From Advenella mimigardefordensis DPN7 (GTDB taxonomy: Bacteria; Pseudomonadota; Gammaproteobacteria; Burkholderiales; Burkholderiaceae_B): DNA of 64,000 nt. The stretch's first letter is position 1. Each line of letters starts with the position of its first letter. Position numbers and translations under genes: made by a program. The notes under the pieces were generated by a model. It searched no databases. It was not told the origin of the DNA and saw nothing but the letters and a program-made list of their open reading frames with translations. Below, one piece after another: positions 38,821 through 47,843 of this stretch. The DNA lies in NCBI RefSeq assembly GCF_000521505.1, contig NZ_CP003915.1, positions 1,798,001 through 1,862,000 on the forward strand, written 5' to 3'.

Positions 38821-39756
38821 TTACTCCTTTGGCTTCCTGTAACGGATGATCGTGCCCGGAGCGGATTCAGTGTCCGCCCCAAGCAGCCAGTCAAAGGCAA
38901 GCGGCCACAGCGAGTCACTGAAGCGGCTGTGAAAGAATGCGAAATGGCCGATTTCTTTATGCCCGATGTCGGCGGGTGATATCCGCAGGTGGCGTCGCTC
39001 GCATCCGCTGTAATAGTCAAGTACCCGATCCAGTGCGGCTGGCGTGCCAAAGGGATCATCACTTACGCCCAGTGCCAGTATGGGGGCCGTTACTTGCTGC
39101 AAGCGAGCGGGCAACTCGCTTTCTGCTGCCGTTTTGTCATGGGCGCCGTAACGGCGGCCGAGAGACTGTTCAAAGCGTGGCCCCATGCCCGACCAGTCCA
39201 GCGCCACGCCTCTGGGGGTGTCTTCCATCCAGCCCAGGCGGCTGGCCGGAACATATCCAAAGATCTTCGTCAGGAGTGGCATGGCAATATGCCATTGCAG
39301 GAACATGCGGGTGCGTGACCCGCTCGCATAGTCGCGCCAGTAGGCATATTGCGCGCCCATCGTGAAAATACGCTGGATCAAATGTGCGGATGGTGCCAGG
39401 CCGATCAGAAATCCACCGATAGAATGGCCTGCGACATAAAGCGGCGAGCTGCAATAGTGGGAGTGAACATACTGAAGGACTGCTTCAAAATCTGTCTGGC
39501 CCCAATCAAGCCATCCTGCAGGCAGGTCGCGCAATGACCCATGTTTTGAATCGCCGATGCCGCGATAGTCATAGGTCACGACTGTGCAGCCACGGTTGCG
39601 CAGGGCATGGGCAAAGCGGTGGTAATAGCGACTTCGAACCGATGTGGCGCTGTTGATAACAACCACCGGGCTGTGCGCGGAGATCTGGGCCGGTTGCCAA
39701 ACGTTCGCGTGCAGCCGGTATCCGTCGGCGGTGGTAATCTGGACTGCCTGAGGCAT
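38821..39756 (-). CDS. Alpha/beta hydrolase
   Basis: A 311-residue alpha/beta-fold hydrolase: oxyanion region (VVVINSATSVRSRYY), a YDYRGIGDS segment, nucleophile elbow GHSIGG and a late His (GHFAFFH). Substrate unknown; the lid region suggests an esterase or peptidase of the S33 type. A TTG start at 39777 is possible, but the ATG at 39756 has GAAGGA 8 bases upstream. It is downstream of the thioesterase gene, probably co-transcribed. Confidence 0.85.
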   Translation of the reverse strand: MPQAVQITTADGYRLHANVWQPAQISAHSPVVVINSATSVRSRYYHRFAHALRNRGCTVVTYDYRGIGDSKHGSLRDLPAGWLDWGQTDFEAVLQYVHSHYCSSPLYVAGHSIGGFLIGLAPSAHLIQRIFTMGAQYAYWRDYASGSRTRMFLQWHIAMPLLTKIFGYVPASRLGWMEDTPRGVALDWSGMGPRFEQSLGRRYGAHDKTAAESELPARLQQVTAPILALGVSDDPFGTPAALDRVLDYYSGCERRHLRISPADIGHKEIGHFAFFHSRFSDSLWPLAFDWLLGADTESAPGTIIRYRKPKE

Positions 39757-39773
39757 GGTGACGGTCCTTCGGC

Positions 39774-40205
39774 TCAACCGCTAATGGCGACATTCACAAT
39801 GGTGGCCTGAATCAATGCCACTGCTTTGCCGACGGTGCCATCGTCGTCCAGCCTGCGTACTTCTCCTGTGCACACCGTCAGCAGTTTGCCTGCGTTCTGT
39901 ACTTTGCCAATGGCCACAAAGGCCGGGCCAAGCGCCGGGCGCAGCAAATTGATTTTGAACTCGGCCGTCACCACTTCATAGCCCTCCGGGGCCATGGTCA
40001 GGGCGGCATAACCGCAGGCAACATCGACAATACTGGTAACGGCACCCGCATGCAGATAGCCGTGCTGCTGCGACAAATGCGCTGAAAAAGGCAGGGTTAT
40101 ATGGACCTCTCCTGCCTGTACCAACGTTAATCGGGCGCCCAGAGTATCCATTAATCCCTGTTTGTTGAAGCTTGCTGTTATGCGTTCCTGCATGTTGTTA
40201 TCCAT
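39774..40205 (-). CDS. PaaI-type hotdog thioesterase
   Basis: A 143-residue hotdog-fold protein with the PaaI pattern (HLSQQHGYLHAGAVTSIVDVACGYAALT, VTAEFKINLLRPA). Such proteins hydrolyse acyl-CoA or aryl-CoA thioesters. It lies just upstream of the hydrolase gene on the same strand; a shared pathway is inference. Confidence 0.88.
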   Translation of the reverse strand: MDNNMQERITASFNKQGLMDTLGARLTLVQAGEVHITLPFSAHLSQQHGYLHAGAVTSIVDVACGYAALTMAPEGYEVVTAEFKINLLRPALGPAFVAIGKVQNAGKLLTVCTGEVRRLDDDGTVGKAVALIQATIVNVAISG

Positions 40206-40737
40206 GACTTGTCGTTAGTAAATGATTCATCAATCAAGACAGAATGTCTCCCGTTTCGATTATAGGAGAGGATTGGCTGGAACTTGCGATTGCGCGGGTG
40301 TGGATGAGTCGTTGTGATGGACGGGACGGGTCTGTGTGTTGGCGTACTGGTGCGCCCGAGATCGGGTGAGGGTATTTATCGGCGGGCCCGATATCAGTCA
40401 GGTACCGTTCCGGAAGGAGGCCTGTTTGGGGATGGAAGCGCTCTGCGGAAAAACGCTAAAGGAAAAACGCTAAAGGAAAAACGCTAAAGGAAAAACGCTA
40501 AAGGAGGAAAGCTAAAGGAGGAAAGCTAAAGGAGGAAAGCTAAAGGAGGAAAGCTAAAGGAGGAAAGCTAAAGGAGGAAAGCTAAAGGAGGAAAGCTAAA
40601 GGAGGAAAGCTAAAGGAGAAAAAGAGAGGGGTGCACAACCTACGCAGCGCTGGCGCGTGGTAGAAACCTGCAGGTGACAGCGACAGAAGGGTTACAGGCG
40701 TGTACAACCCTGCCTGACTAAGTATTTACAAGGCCGC
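40206..40737. other. Intergenic region dominated by a tandem repeat
   Basis: No gene is recognised. The centre is the 14-bp repeat array listed next; the flanks show no convincing reading frame or RNA. Confidence 0.6.
40455..40622. repeat. 14-bp tandem repeat array (12 copies, two variants)
   Basis: Twelve units with an exact 14-base period: four of GCTAAAGGAAAAAC followed by eight of GCTAAAGGAGGAAA. The period is not a multiple of three, so it is not protein-coding. The second variant carries AAGGAGG, a perfect Shine-Dalgarno core, eight times in a row with no start codon in range. Confidence 0.95.
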
Positions 40738-40890
40738 TTATTTGCCAGCCTTGAAGGCGCGGATCAAATCGCGAACCTGAAGCATGTAACCCTTTGCTAC
40801 GTTCCGGTTGCCGCTGGAGCGTGCCAGTTTATACTTGCTTACTGCCTTTCGGATCAGGCCGATATGGACCTGTTGGTATGCTGCGTTCAT
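40738..40890 (-). CDS. Conserved-looking 50-residue basic protein
   Basis: A 50-residue frame (MNAAYQQVHIGLIRKAV... ending RAFKAGK), rich in Arg and Lys with the look of two amphipathic helices. Support: GGAGATG before the ATG, an almost ideal promoter just upstream, and an even basic composition. Function unknown; a small nucleic-acid-binding protein is one possibility. Confidence 0.6.
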   Translation of the reverse strand: MNAAYQQVHIGLIRKAVSKYKLARSSGNRNVAKGYMLQVRDLIRAFKAGK

Positions 40891-40907
40891 ACACATCTCC
40901 ACTTGAA

Positions 40908-40936
40908 TGTATATTGATTTTACACTTTTATTACAA
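40908..40936 (-). promoter_or_regulatory. Candidate promoter of the 50-residue protein gene
   Basis: On the minus strand TTGTAA and TATACA are separated by exactly 17 bases; the expected start is about 10 bases before the ATG. Confidence 0.55.
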
Positions 40937-41018
40937 GTTGATGCATTCGGTGAAAACCACTATATGTTGCTTTATTTCCACAAGTCATTATGGGGAAACA
41001 GAAGTGTATATGCAGGGT

Positions 41019-41043
41019 AAAAAAGCCAGCTTCGGGAGCTGGC
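41019..41043 (-). terminator. Rho-independent terminator
   Basis: GCCAGCT/AGCTGGC stem with a 5-base loop, followed on the minus strand by six T. It closes the LysR/membrane-protein operon about 170 bp past its last stop. Confidence 0.8.
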
Positions 41044-41212
41044 GAGTTCACCCAAAGCAGTGAGCTGACCCGATTAATGAGCTGGCTCGATTCTGGAAGA
41101 GGCAGCGAATGAGCCACCATTTAACAAGCCAAGTTTTCCCTTTCAGGCATGGTCGCCATGCGAACGGGTTCGGCGCATGAAAGGTCATGACTGATTTAGT
41201 CGCCAGGCGGGG

Positions 41213-41581
41213 TCAGTGAATCAGCAGCAGTGCCATTCTGCTCAGTGCGTAAAAACCCAGGCCGGCTGCGGCGATGCATAGAATATACGGCGGAGTACTG
41301 GCCCAGGGGTGCCGGCCCACAATAATGCGGCTGGTGAAACCGGCAAAAGACAGGCTGTACAGAATGCAGGCAATGTGCAGTACCGTTAGGTTTGACATTG
41401 AGAACCCCAGCATGAACAAGGCGGTGCCGATCATGAACGAGGGCAGCGCCACTGCAAAGCTGGCGGCGCGATACATGGCTGCGCCATCGACCTCCCATTC
41501 ATGGTCCTGTGGCGTTGTTTTAGTATCAGCAGAATCGGTATCGTTTGTGGTCATGCTTGTAGCTTGGAGTAGCCAGGGCAA
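41213..41581 (-). CDS. Small membrane protein of unknown function
   Basis: Up to 122 residues with an acidic, Thr/Asp-rich N-terminus and three hydrophobic segments (residues about 40-110). It starts 9 bp after the LysR stop on the same strand. Start is uncertain: TTG 41581 has AGGA 7 bases upstream, while ATG 41554 has no Shine-Dalgarno. Family not recognised. Confidence 0.6.
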   Translation of the reverse strand: MPWLLQATSMTTNDTDSADTKTTPQDHEWEVDGAAMYRAASFAVALPSFMIGTALFMLGFSMSNLTVLHIACILYSLSFAGFTSRIIVGRHPWASTPPYILCIAAAGLGFYALSRMALLLIH

Positions 41582-41590
41582 TATGCCTTC

Positions 41591-42478
41591 CTACTGTGGC
41601 GCCAGAATATGTTGCATCAACGCGGTGACATAGGCCGGCAACTGGTCGCTGTCCCGAACGCACAGCACGAGATTGCGACAGGCCCAGGCGTCGGTCAGTT
41701 CAATCATATTCAATTTTAGCGCCCGACGGTGCCGTTTGGCAGCAGCCAGCGGCACAATGCCGATTCCGATTGCATTGCCTGCCATTCTGCAGACGGCATC
41801 GATGCTGCGTACCCGTACCCGATAATGCAGTTGACGGCCGGCCTGTCGGCTATGCGCTGCGATGTGTTCCTGCAGGGCGCTGCCGGCCACCAGACCGGCA
41901 AAATCCAGATGGCTGATCTGGGCAAGGCTGACGGGATTCGGGATGGCTTCTGCATATCCAGGGCCCGTAATCACAACCAATCGGTCTTCGGCCACCGGAA
42001 ATGTCTGAAGGTCGTGCAGATCTGCTGAATCGGCAACCAGACCGATATCTGCCATGCCCTGGCGGATCAGATCGGTAATATCGGTACTGGTGCGCTCCTC
42101 AAGATCGATCGAAATATCGGGGTTGTGCTTCAGGAACGTTCCCAGTAATGCAGGCAGGTGTTCGTTGCAGGCGGAGGTATTGCCCAGCAGTCTGACATGT
42201 CCTTTGATGCCAGCACTGTACTGCCCCAGGTCACCGTGCATGCGTTCCATTTGCTGTACGACAACGCTGGCGTGATGTAGCAGTGTGCGCCCGGCAGGCG
42301 TGAGCTGCACCCCGCGATGACTGCGGTTCAGCAGAAGCACACCCAGCACGTCTTCCATTCCTTTGATACGCTCACTGGCTGATGCCGTGGTGATATGGCA
42401 GCGGCGTGCAGCCTCGGTAATTGTGCCCGATTCGTGCACGCTCAGGAATAGACGAAGGTCGGTCAGGTCAAAGCGCAT
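41591..42478 (-). CDS. LysR-family transcriptional regulator
   Basis: A 295-residue LysR regulator: winged helix-turn-helix in the first 60 residues (LRLFLSVHESGTITEAARRCHITTASASERIKGME), then a LysR substrate-binding domain. It is divergent from the TauE-like gene, the usual arrangement for a LysR regulator and its target, and is followed by a small membrane protein. Effector unknown. Confidence 0.92.
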   Translation of the reverse strand: MRFDLTDLRLFLSVHESGTITEAARRCHITTASASERIKGMEDVLGVLLLNRSHRGVQLTPAGRTLLHHASVVVQQMERMHGDLGQYSAGIKGHVRLLGNTSACNEHLPALLGTFLKHNPDISIDLEERTSTDITDLIRQGMADIGLVADSADLHDLQTFPVAEDRLVVITGPGYAEAIPNPVSLAQISHLDFAGLVAGSALQEHIAAHSRQAGRQLHYRVRVRSIDAVCRMAGNAIGIGIVPLAAAKRHRRALKLNMIELTDAWACRNLVLCVRDSDQLPAYVTALMQHILAPQ

Positions 42479-42513
42479 GGTCTCAGTATAACAGTATGAT
42501 TATGGAAATTCCT

Positions 42514-42540
42514 AAATCAGTAATCGATATTTCCTGATTT
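42514..42540. promoter_or_regulatory. Candidate LysR operator
   Basis: An inverted repeat AAATCAG-N13-CTGATTT lies about 35 bp before the LysR start, in the divergent spacer. The position fits autoregulation; it is a sequence match only. Confidence 0.4.
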
Positions 42541-42748
42541 TCAGCGGTGTGCCAAGCTCCTACAATTGGGCTGTGTTGAGATTGTAGCGCCTTTGTCAGA
42601 CTCAGTATTTTCGTCAATGATCAGGAATGTATTCAGCTGTACAAGTTAGCAGAATCTCAATTTAAGTTTAAGGTATTTCCTTAAACAAAGCCACTTTAGG
42701 ATAAACCGGGTCTGAGCCTGGGCACACACGCTATAGGGTACAGAAACA

Positions 42749-43534
42749 ATGGAATTTTTAACTAACTATCTGTCGCTCATCCATACCGACGAGCCCTTTT
42801 CATTCGGCGCGCTGGCGCTGGTAATTGCGGTTTTCATTCTGGCCGGCGCAGTCAAGGGTGTGGTGGGGCTGGGGCTGCCAACCATTTCCATGGCGTTGCT
42901 GGCGCTATTGATGTCGCCGGCGCAAGCGGCCGCATTGCTGGTCATCCCATCCTTGCTTACCAACGTCTGGCAAATGCGACCCTTTCAGGTGGTGCCGCAG
43001 CTCATGCGCAGTATTGGCTCAATGCAGATAGGGGTTCTAGTTGGTACGATTGCAGGAGCCTGGTTGCTGGGAGCGCCCTCCGGGCATACCGCAGGCGTGG
43101 CCCTGGGGGTGGCGCTGGTCGCTTATGCGTGCTGGGGGCTGAGCGGTCGGTCAATTGTCGTGCCACCCGCCATGCAAACCTGGATGGGCCCATTGGTCGG
43201 CTTTGCGACCGGGTTCGTGACCGCAGCTACCGGTGTTTTTGTTGTGCCGGCAGTACCTTATCTGCAGGCATTGCAACTGTCACGTGATCATCTGATTCAG
43301 GCGATGGGCGTTTCCTTTACGGTTTCAACCGTTGCGCTGGCGCTTGGGTTATGGCTGAACCACAGCTACTCTTCCGGCGCCGCCGGCATCTCGCTGCTGA
43401 TGCTGGTGCCGGCATTGCTGGGAATGTCGCTGGGTCAATCCCTGAGGCAACGCCTGTCAGTGGCCCTGTTCAAAAAGGTTTTCTTTTGCAGTCTGATCGT
43501 ACTGGGCATCTATCAGGTCGCCGCGGGCGCATGA
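42749..43534 (+). CDS. TauE/SafE family sulfite/anion exporter
   Basis: A 261-residue inner-membrane protein with about eight hydrophobic segments and the family pattern (AGAVKGVVGLGLPTISM, GFATGFVTAATGVFVVP). TauE/SafE proteins export sulfite, sulfoacetate or other organic anions. The divergent LysR gene probably controls it; substrate unknown. Confidence 0.88.
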   Translation: MEFLTNYLSLIHTDEPFSFGALALVIAVFILAGAVKGVVGLGLPTISMALLALLMSPAQAAALLVIPSLLTNVWQMRPFQVVPQLMRSIGSMQIGVLVGTIAGAWLLGAPSGHTAGVALGVALVAYACWGLSGRSIVVPPAMQTWMGPLVGFATGFVTAATGVFVVPAVPYLQALQLSRDHLIQAMGVSFTVSTVALALGLWLNHSYSSGAAGISLLMLVPALLGMSLGQSLRQRLSVALFKKVFFCSLIVLGIYQVAAGA

Positions 43535-43621
43535 CAGGCACCGGTCGGTACGGTGGTTGTGTACGGTTTCCGCTATTGGCAAGCAAACGGCATATAATAG
43601 GCATAAACAATAAATTGATCG

Positions 43622-44434
43622 ATGTCCTATTCACGTTTATCTGTATCAACAGAACGTCTTTATATGCCACTCAGATATACCCGAACACTGACCGATTCTG
43701 TTCGCACACAGAAAGCCGATAAACAGATTGGTACTTTGCTGGCCTTTGTGGCTGGCGCTATCAATGCCGGTGGATTTCTGGCCGTCCATCAATATACGTC
43801 GCATATGACCGGTATCGTGTCTACCATGGCCGACCAGCTGGTTCTGGGGGCCTATGATCTGGTGCTGGCGGGGGTGGCGGCACTGATTTGTTTTTTGTGC
43901 GGAAGTGTTTGCACCACCATGATGGTCAACTATGCCCGGGTGCATCGCCTGCGCAGCGAGTATGCCTTGCCGCTTTTGCTGGAAGCGGTATTGCTATTGT
44001 GTTTTGGCATGATGGGCGCATGGATCGCCCAGATGCACGGCCTGTTTGTGCCGATCACCGTCATGATTCTGTCGTTTCTTATGGGCCTGCAAAATGCATT
44101 GATCACCAAGCTATCGCGTTCTACTATTCGCACCACCCACGTGACCGGAATCGTCACCGATATCGGCATCGAACTGGGCAAGCTGTTTTACTGGAATCGG
44201 GGGCGCTTGCGGGATGACAGCCATTTTGTGATGGCCGATAGGGGCCGGTTGCGCTTGCACTGCGCGTTGCTGCTTGCCTTTTTTTCCGGCGGCACAATCG
44301 GAGCCTGGGGTTTCAATCATATTGGATATATCGCGACGGTGCCTCTGGCATGCCTGCTGGTGTTAATTTCCAGCATACCTGCTTTTGACGATATGCGCGC
44401 GTGGCTTACCAATAAGCGGCGCCCGGCAGACTAG
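43622..44434 (+). CDS. DUF1275 (YoaK-like) membrane protein
   Basis: A 270-residue protein with a polar N-terminus and about six membrane segments; the DUF1275 pattern is clear (LLAFVAGAINAGGFLAVHQYTSHMTG, LSFLMGLQNALITKLSRSTIRTTHVTGIVTDIG). Function unknown. The start could also be ATG 43664; neither has a good Shine-Dalgarno. Confidence 0.85.
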   Translation: MSYSRLSVSTERLYMPLRYTRTLTDSVRTQKADKQIGTLLAFVAGAINAGGFLAVHQYTSHMTGIVSTMADQLVLGAYDLVLAGVAALICFLCGSVCTTMMVNYARVHRLRSEYALPLLLEAVLLLCFGMMGAWIAQMHGLFVPITVMILSFLMGLQNALITKLSRSTIRTTHVTGIVTDIGIELGKLFYWNRGRLRDDSHFVMADRGRLRLHCALLLAFFSGGTIGAWGFNHIGYIATVPLACLLVLISSIPAFDDMRAWLTNKRRPAD

Positions 44435-44522
44435 GCGGACAGGGCTCAGGCCTGGGTCATGCTTACGCAATTGCAACAGGGAGCGCTGGCCTTCACCACG
44501 ACAGGCCATAATGATGTATAAA

Positions 44523-44542
44523 TACTGTATAAATTAACAGTA
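44523..44542 (+). promoter_or_regulatory. LexA (SOS) box before the DnaQ/GIY-YIG nuclease gene
   Basis: TACTGTATAAATTAACAGTA is a near-perfect match to the E. coli LexA consensus (TACTGT, eight A/T bases, ACAGTA) and ends 12 bp before the ATG. No other box of this quality was noticed in the window. Confidence 0.85.
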
Positions 44543-44554
44543 TTTTATTTTTTC

Positions 44555-45967
44555 ATGTCCAGCCAAACACTCAGCGCTCCTACGCCAGACCGACCCTTTG
44601 CTTTCGTCGATGTTGAAACGACCGGCGGATCGGCATCCACCGACAGCCTGACCGAAATAGCCATTGTGCGCTATGACGGGCACACCATCAGCACCTGGCA
44701 AAGCCTGATCAACCCGGAATGTCGCATCCCGGGCTATATAGAAAGCCTGACAGGGATCACGAACCAGATGGTGGCCAATGCCCCCACCTTTGCGCAACTG
44801 GCAGAGCAGATTCAGCAATTGCTTGCCGGACATATCCTGGTCGCCCACAACGCCCGCTTTGATTATGGGTTTATCAAAAATGCCTTCCGACGGGCGGGGC
44901 GCGATTACAAGGCAACGATGCTGTGTACCGTTAAGCTATCGCGCCGACTCTATCCGCAGCACCAGCGCCATGGGCTTGATTATCTGATTCAGCGGCATGG
45001 CCTGATCATGCAGGACAGGCACCGTGCCTATGACGATGCCTATGCATTGTTGCAATTCTGGCAATGCGTCTGCCGCGAGCATGATCATAAAATAATTGAT
45101 GACGTCGTGCAGGGGCTGATCGCGCGACCCTCGTTGCCGCCACACATTGATTCGGCCGAGATCGATGCCTTGCCCAATAGTTTCGGCGTTTATATCTTTT
45201 ATGGTGAGAACGAACTGCCGATCTACATTGGTAAGAGTAATCGACTGCGTCAGCGCGTCCTGTCCCATTTTGCCAGCGATCACACGGCACCCAAGGAAAT
45301 GAAAATTTCCATGCAGATCCGGCGGATTGAACATATTCGCTGCGCCGGCGAAGTGGATGCACTGTTGACTGAATCGCACATGATCAAGGAACGCATGCCT
45401 ACTCTGAATCGCCAGTTGCGCAGACAAAAAGAGGTATTTACCTGGCAACTGGCAGAGCAATCGCCTGGCTTATGGGTACCCGTGCTTTTGGGCGGCAACG
45501 ATATTGCGATCGGGCAGGGGCGGCATTTATATGGCCTGTTTTCATCTGCGCGGGATGCCAAAGAGGCGCTGCTGGCTGTCGTTAAAAGTGAAAAATTGTG
45601 CAAGGCAACGCTTGGATTGGAGAAAGTACACAACGGCAGCCCATGTTTTGCACGGCAATTGAAGGCATGTACCGGCGCCTGCGTAGGGCAGGAGTCGCAT
45701 ATGGCGCATTCGGTCCGGCTCATGACCGCCTTGTCTGCGTTACGGCTACGGGACTGGCCCTTCGAAGGTGCCGCGTTGTTGCGCGAAGGTAATCTGGTAC
45801 ATGTGATTCACCATTGGTGTTATTTGGGAACAGCCAGAGATGAAGCAGCGTTGCAGGAGTTGCTGGCGGAGGGCAAGGGCGATTTTTCGCGGGATACCTA
45901 TCGGATACTGGTGAAGCATCGTGACAAACTGATCGATGCCGGGGCTGCCAGCCTGGCGCTGGAGTAA
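44555..45967 (+). CDS. DnaQ-like 3'-5' exonuclease fused to a GIY-YIG (Cho/UvrC-type) endonuclease domain
   Basis: A 470-residue two-domain nuclease. Residues about 15-175 are a DEDDh exonuclease (FVDVETTGG, HNARFDYGFI, HRAYDDAYALLQ). From about residue 205 a GIY-YIG domain follows (NSFGVYIFYGENELPIYIGKSNRLRQRVLSHF), then a UvrC N-terminal-like region with a Cys cluster (CKAT...CFARQLKACTGACVG). E. coli Cho has the second part, is SOS-induced and makes an alternative 3' incision in excision repair. The LexA box upstream supports a damage-response role; the exonuclease could trim the incised strand, which is inference. Confidence 0.9.
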   Translation: MSSQTLSAPTPDRPFAFVDVETTGGSASTDSLTEIAIVRYDGHTISTWQSLINPECRIPGYIESLTGITNQMVANAPTFAQLAEQIQQLLAGHILVAHNARFDYGFIKNAFRRAGRDYKATMLCTVKLSRRLYPQHQRHGLDYLIQRHGLIMQDRHRAYDDAYALLQFWQCVCREHDHKIIDDVVQGLIARPSLPPHIDSAEIDALPNSFGVYIFYGENELPIYIGKSNRLRQRVLSHFASDHTAPKEMKISMQIRRIEHIRCAGEVDALLTESHMIKERMPTLNRQLRRQKEVFTWQLAEQSPGLWVPVLLGGNDIAIGQGRHLYGLFSSARDAKEALLAVVKSEKLCKATLGLEKVHNGSPCFARQLKACTGACVGQESHMAHSVRLMTALSALRLRDWPFEGAALLREGNLVHVIHHWCYLGTARDEAALQELLAEGKGDFSRDTYRILVKHRDKLIDAGAASLALE

Positions 45968-45994
45968 TACGCTGGAATAATACGCTGGAGTAAT
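45956..45994 (+). repeat. 13-bp triplicated 3' end of the nuclease gene
   Basis: Three tandem 13-bp units (CTGGAGTAAT / CTGGAATAAT cores) repeat the Leu-Glu-stop end of the gene, so the stop codon is followed by two more copies. Confidence 0.85.
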
Positions 45995-46230
45995 AGCAAG
46001 TTGCTGTGGTGATGTTAGGCAGCATAGGTACTGCGCAGCAGGAAAATGCCTATACCTGTGCTGGGCGGTGTTCATTGCCGGGTCTGCATTCGCTTAGTGG
46101 CTGTTGAACAAAAGCACCGTATAATTTCGCCAACCGGCGCAATGGTGCGCAAGGGCTTATGGAATATACGCAGACAACGAGCACGGTGGCCACAGGCTGT
46201 CCATCGGGTTGCCGGCGTCAGGAGCAGGAC

Positions 46231-46683
46231 ATGGAAATTTGGGTGGATGCAGATGCGTGCCCGGTGGTGATAAAAAATATTCTGTTCAGGGCGGCCGTGC
46301 GCTGGAAGGTAAAAACGACTCTGGTGGCCAATCAGATGCTTAATGTTCCGTCATCCATCTATATTCAGTCACGTCAGGTACCGCGGGGCTTCGATGTGGC
46401 CGATGCCTATATCAGCCAGCATGCCAGCCCCGGCGATTTGGTGATCACCGCGGATATTCCGCTGGCTGCCGAGGTGCTGGAAAAGGGCGTTCAGGCCCTG
46501 AACCCGCGCGGAGAACTGTATTGCACAGACACCATTCGCGAGCGGCTGGCCGTGCGCGATTTGATGGAAACATTGCGCAGCGCCGGCATTGAAACCGGCG
46601 GGCCCAAAGCATTTGATCAGGCAGACACCCGTGCGTTTGCCGGACAGCTGGACAAATTGCTGGCGCGTTACGCCAAAGCGTGA
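46231..46683 (+). CDS. DUF188 (YaiI/YqxD family) protein
   Basis: A 150-residue PIN-like protein with the family start ([22 protein letters not shown]) and [21 protein letters not shown] motifs. The ATG at 46231 has AGGAG 6 bases upstream. Function is unknown; the fold suggests a nuclease. It overlaps the convergent nitronate monooxygenase gene by 16 bp. Confidence 0.92.
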   Translation: MEIWVDADACPVVIKNILFRAAVRWKVKTTLVANQMLNVPSSIYIQSRQVPRGFDVADAYISQHASPGDLVITADIPLAAEVLEKGVQALNPRGELYCTDTIRERLAVRDLMETLRSAGIETGGPKAFDQADTRAFAGQLDKLLARYAKA

Positions 46684-47843
46684 TTGGTAGCTTTTGTGGT
46701 GTTGCCGGTCAGCAGGTACTGAATGGTGTCGTACACACTGCGAATCTGCTGGCCAAACGGTAGCGGATCCTTGCCCCGGAAAAATAGCCCCTTGCGCACA
46801 TCGCCGTTGAAGGCGTCTGTCAGGCGCTGGTCGATGCAGAACTGGCCAATTTTTGAGATGCCGTCGCGCAGTCCGCATACCTGCAGACAATTCATGCTTT
46901 GCACGCAGCGGCGTGGATCGGCCTTGGCCGACGCCTGGAGTTTTTGCTCATTGCGCAGGTATTTCTGCAGATAGGGCGTCATTACCGCTCTTGCGGGCAG
47001 CCCGGCAACGGACATGAATTCAACAATATCTTCGTCGCGGGCCCCGGCCAGCACCTGCTTGAAGTTTTCATGCGCATCGCCCTCACGGGTAACGGCAAAG
47101 GCGGTGCCAACCTGTACGGCTGCTGCTCCCCACTGCCGCAGGGCGGTGCTGATCTTGCGCACATTGGCCATGCCGCCGGCCAGGATGAGTGGGATTTTTT
47201 CACTTTCCAGTCCCAGTTGTCGAAACACATTTGTCGTTTCTTCCAGGACCCGGGCAAAAGAAAAACGGCTGTCGCCCAGATCTTCAATCGTTGTGGCACC
47301 CAGGTGGCCGCCTGCATGATTAGGATGCTCAATCACGATAGCGTCGGGCAGGCGATTTTTTTTCATCCAGCGCTTGAGCACAATTTGTATGCCGCGCGAT
47401 TCGGACAGAATCGGAATGAGGGCGACATCGGGATGATCGCGCGTCAGGTCTGGCAATTCCAGTGGCAAGCCGGCTCCCATGACAATCGCCTGCGCCCCGG
47501 ATTCGCAGGCCTGCTTGACAAGCGCGGCGTAGTCGCTGACCGCTTTCATCACATTGACGGCAATCATGCCACGGCCATTGGCCAGTTTTAATGCTTTCTT
47601 TACTTCCCGATCCAGAGCGATCCGGTTAAGCCGGTCATAATGTTCCTGGCTGGCCAGCGCTTTGGACTGCTCCAGCAGATCGGGATGCAGGTGACGCAGG
47701 TCGATGCTGGCAATCGTGCCCAGCGCATTTTCCCGCGCGACGGCAGCGGACAAACTGCTGGCAGAAATACCCACCCCCATACCGCCTTGCACAATGGGCA
47801 GCAAGCTGTGATTTCTGATTCGTAGGGGTGAGAAGGAATGCAT
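46668..47843 (-). CDS. Nitronate monooxygenase / 2-nitropropane dioxygenase-like flavoprotein
   Basis: A 391-residue TIM-barrel FMN protein with the NMO pattern ([60 protein letters not shown]). A C-terminal region with four Cys ([12 protein letters not shown]...QFC) is unlike the shortest family members and could bind a metal. It may oxidise nitronates or act as an enoyl reductase; the substrate is unknown. Confidence 0.85.
   Translation of the reverse strand: MHSFSPLRIRNHSLLPIVQGGMGVGISASSLSAAVARENALGTIASIDLRHLHPDLLEQSKALASQEHYDRLNRIALDREVKKALKLANGRGMIAVNVMKAVSDYAALVKQACESGAQAIVMGAGLPLELPDLTRDHPDVALIPILSESRGIQIVLKRWMKKNRLPDAIVIEHPNHAGGHLGATTIEDLGDSRFSFARVLEETTNVFRQLGLESEKIPLILAGGMANVRKISTALRQWGAAAVQVGTAFAVTREGDAHENFKQVLAGARDEDIVEFMSVAGLPARAVMTPYLQKYLRNEQKLQASAKADPRRCVQSMNCLQVCGLRDGISKIGQFCIDQRLTDAFNGDVRKGLFFRGKDPLPFGQQIRSVYDTIQYLLTGNTTKATNHALA

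Larger units (their letters stand above)
40891..41212. other. Intergenic region with promoter and terminator
   Basis: It holds the promoter just described and, further on, a terminator for the minus-strand gene above. No further gene is seen. Confidence 0.6.

Noticed and set aside
40920..41120. 66-codon minus-strand frame
   Set aside because: It runs through the terminator at 41019-41043 and has no family match.
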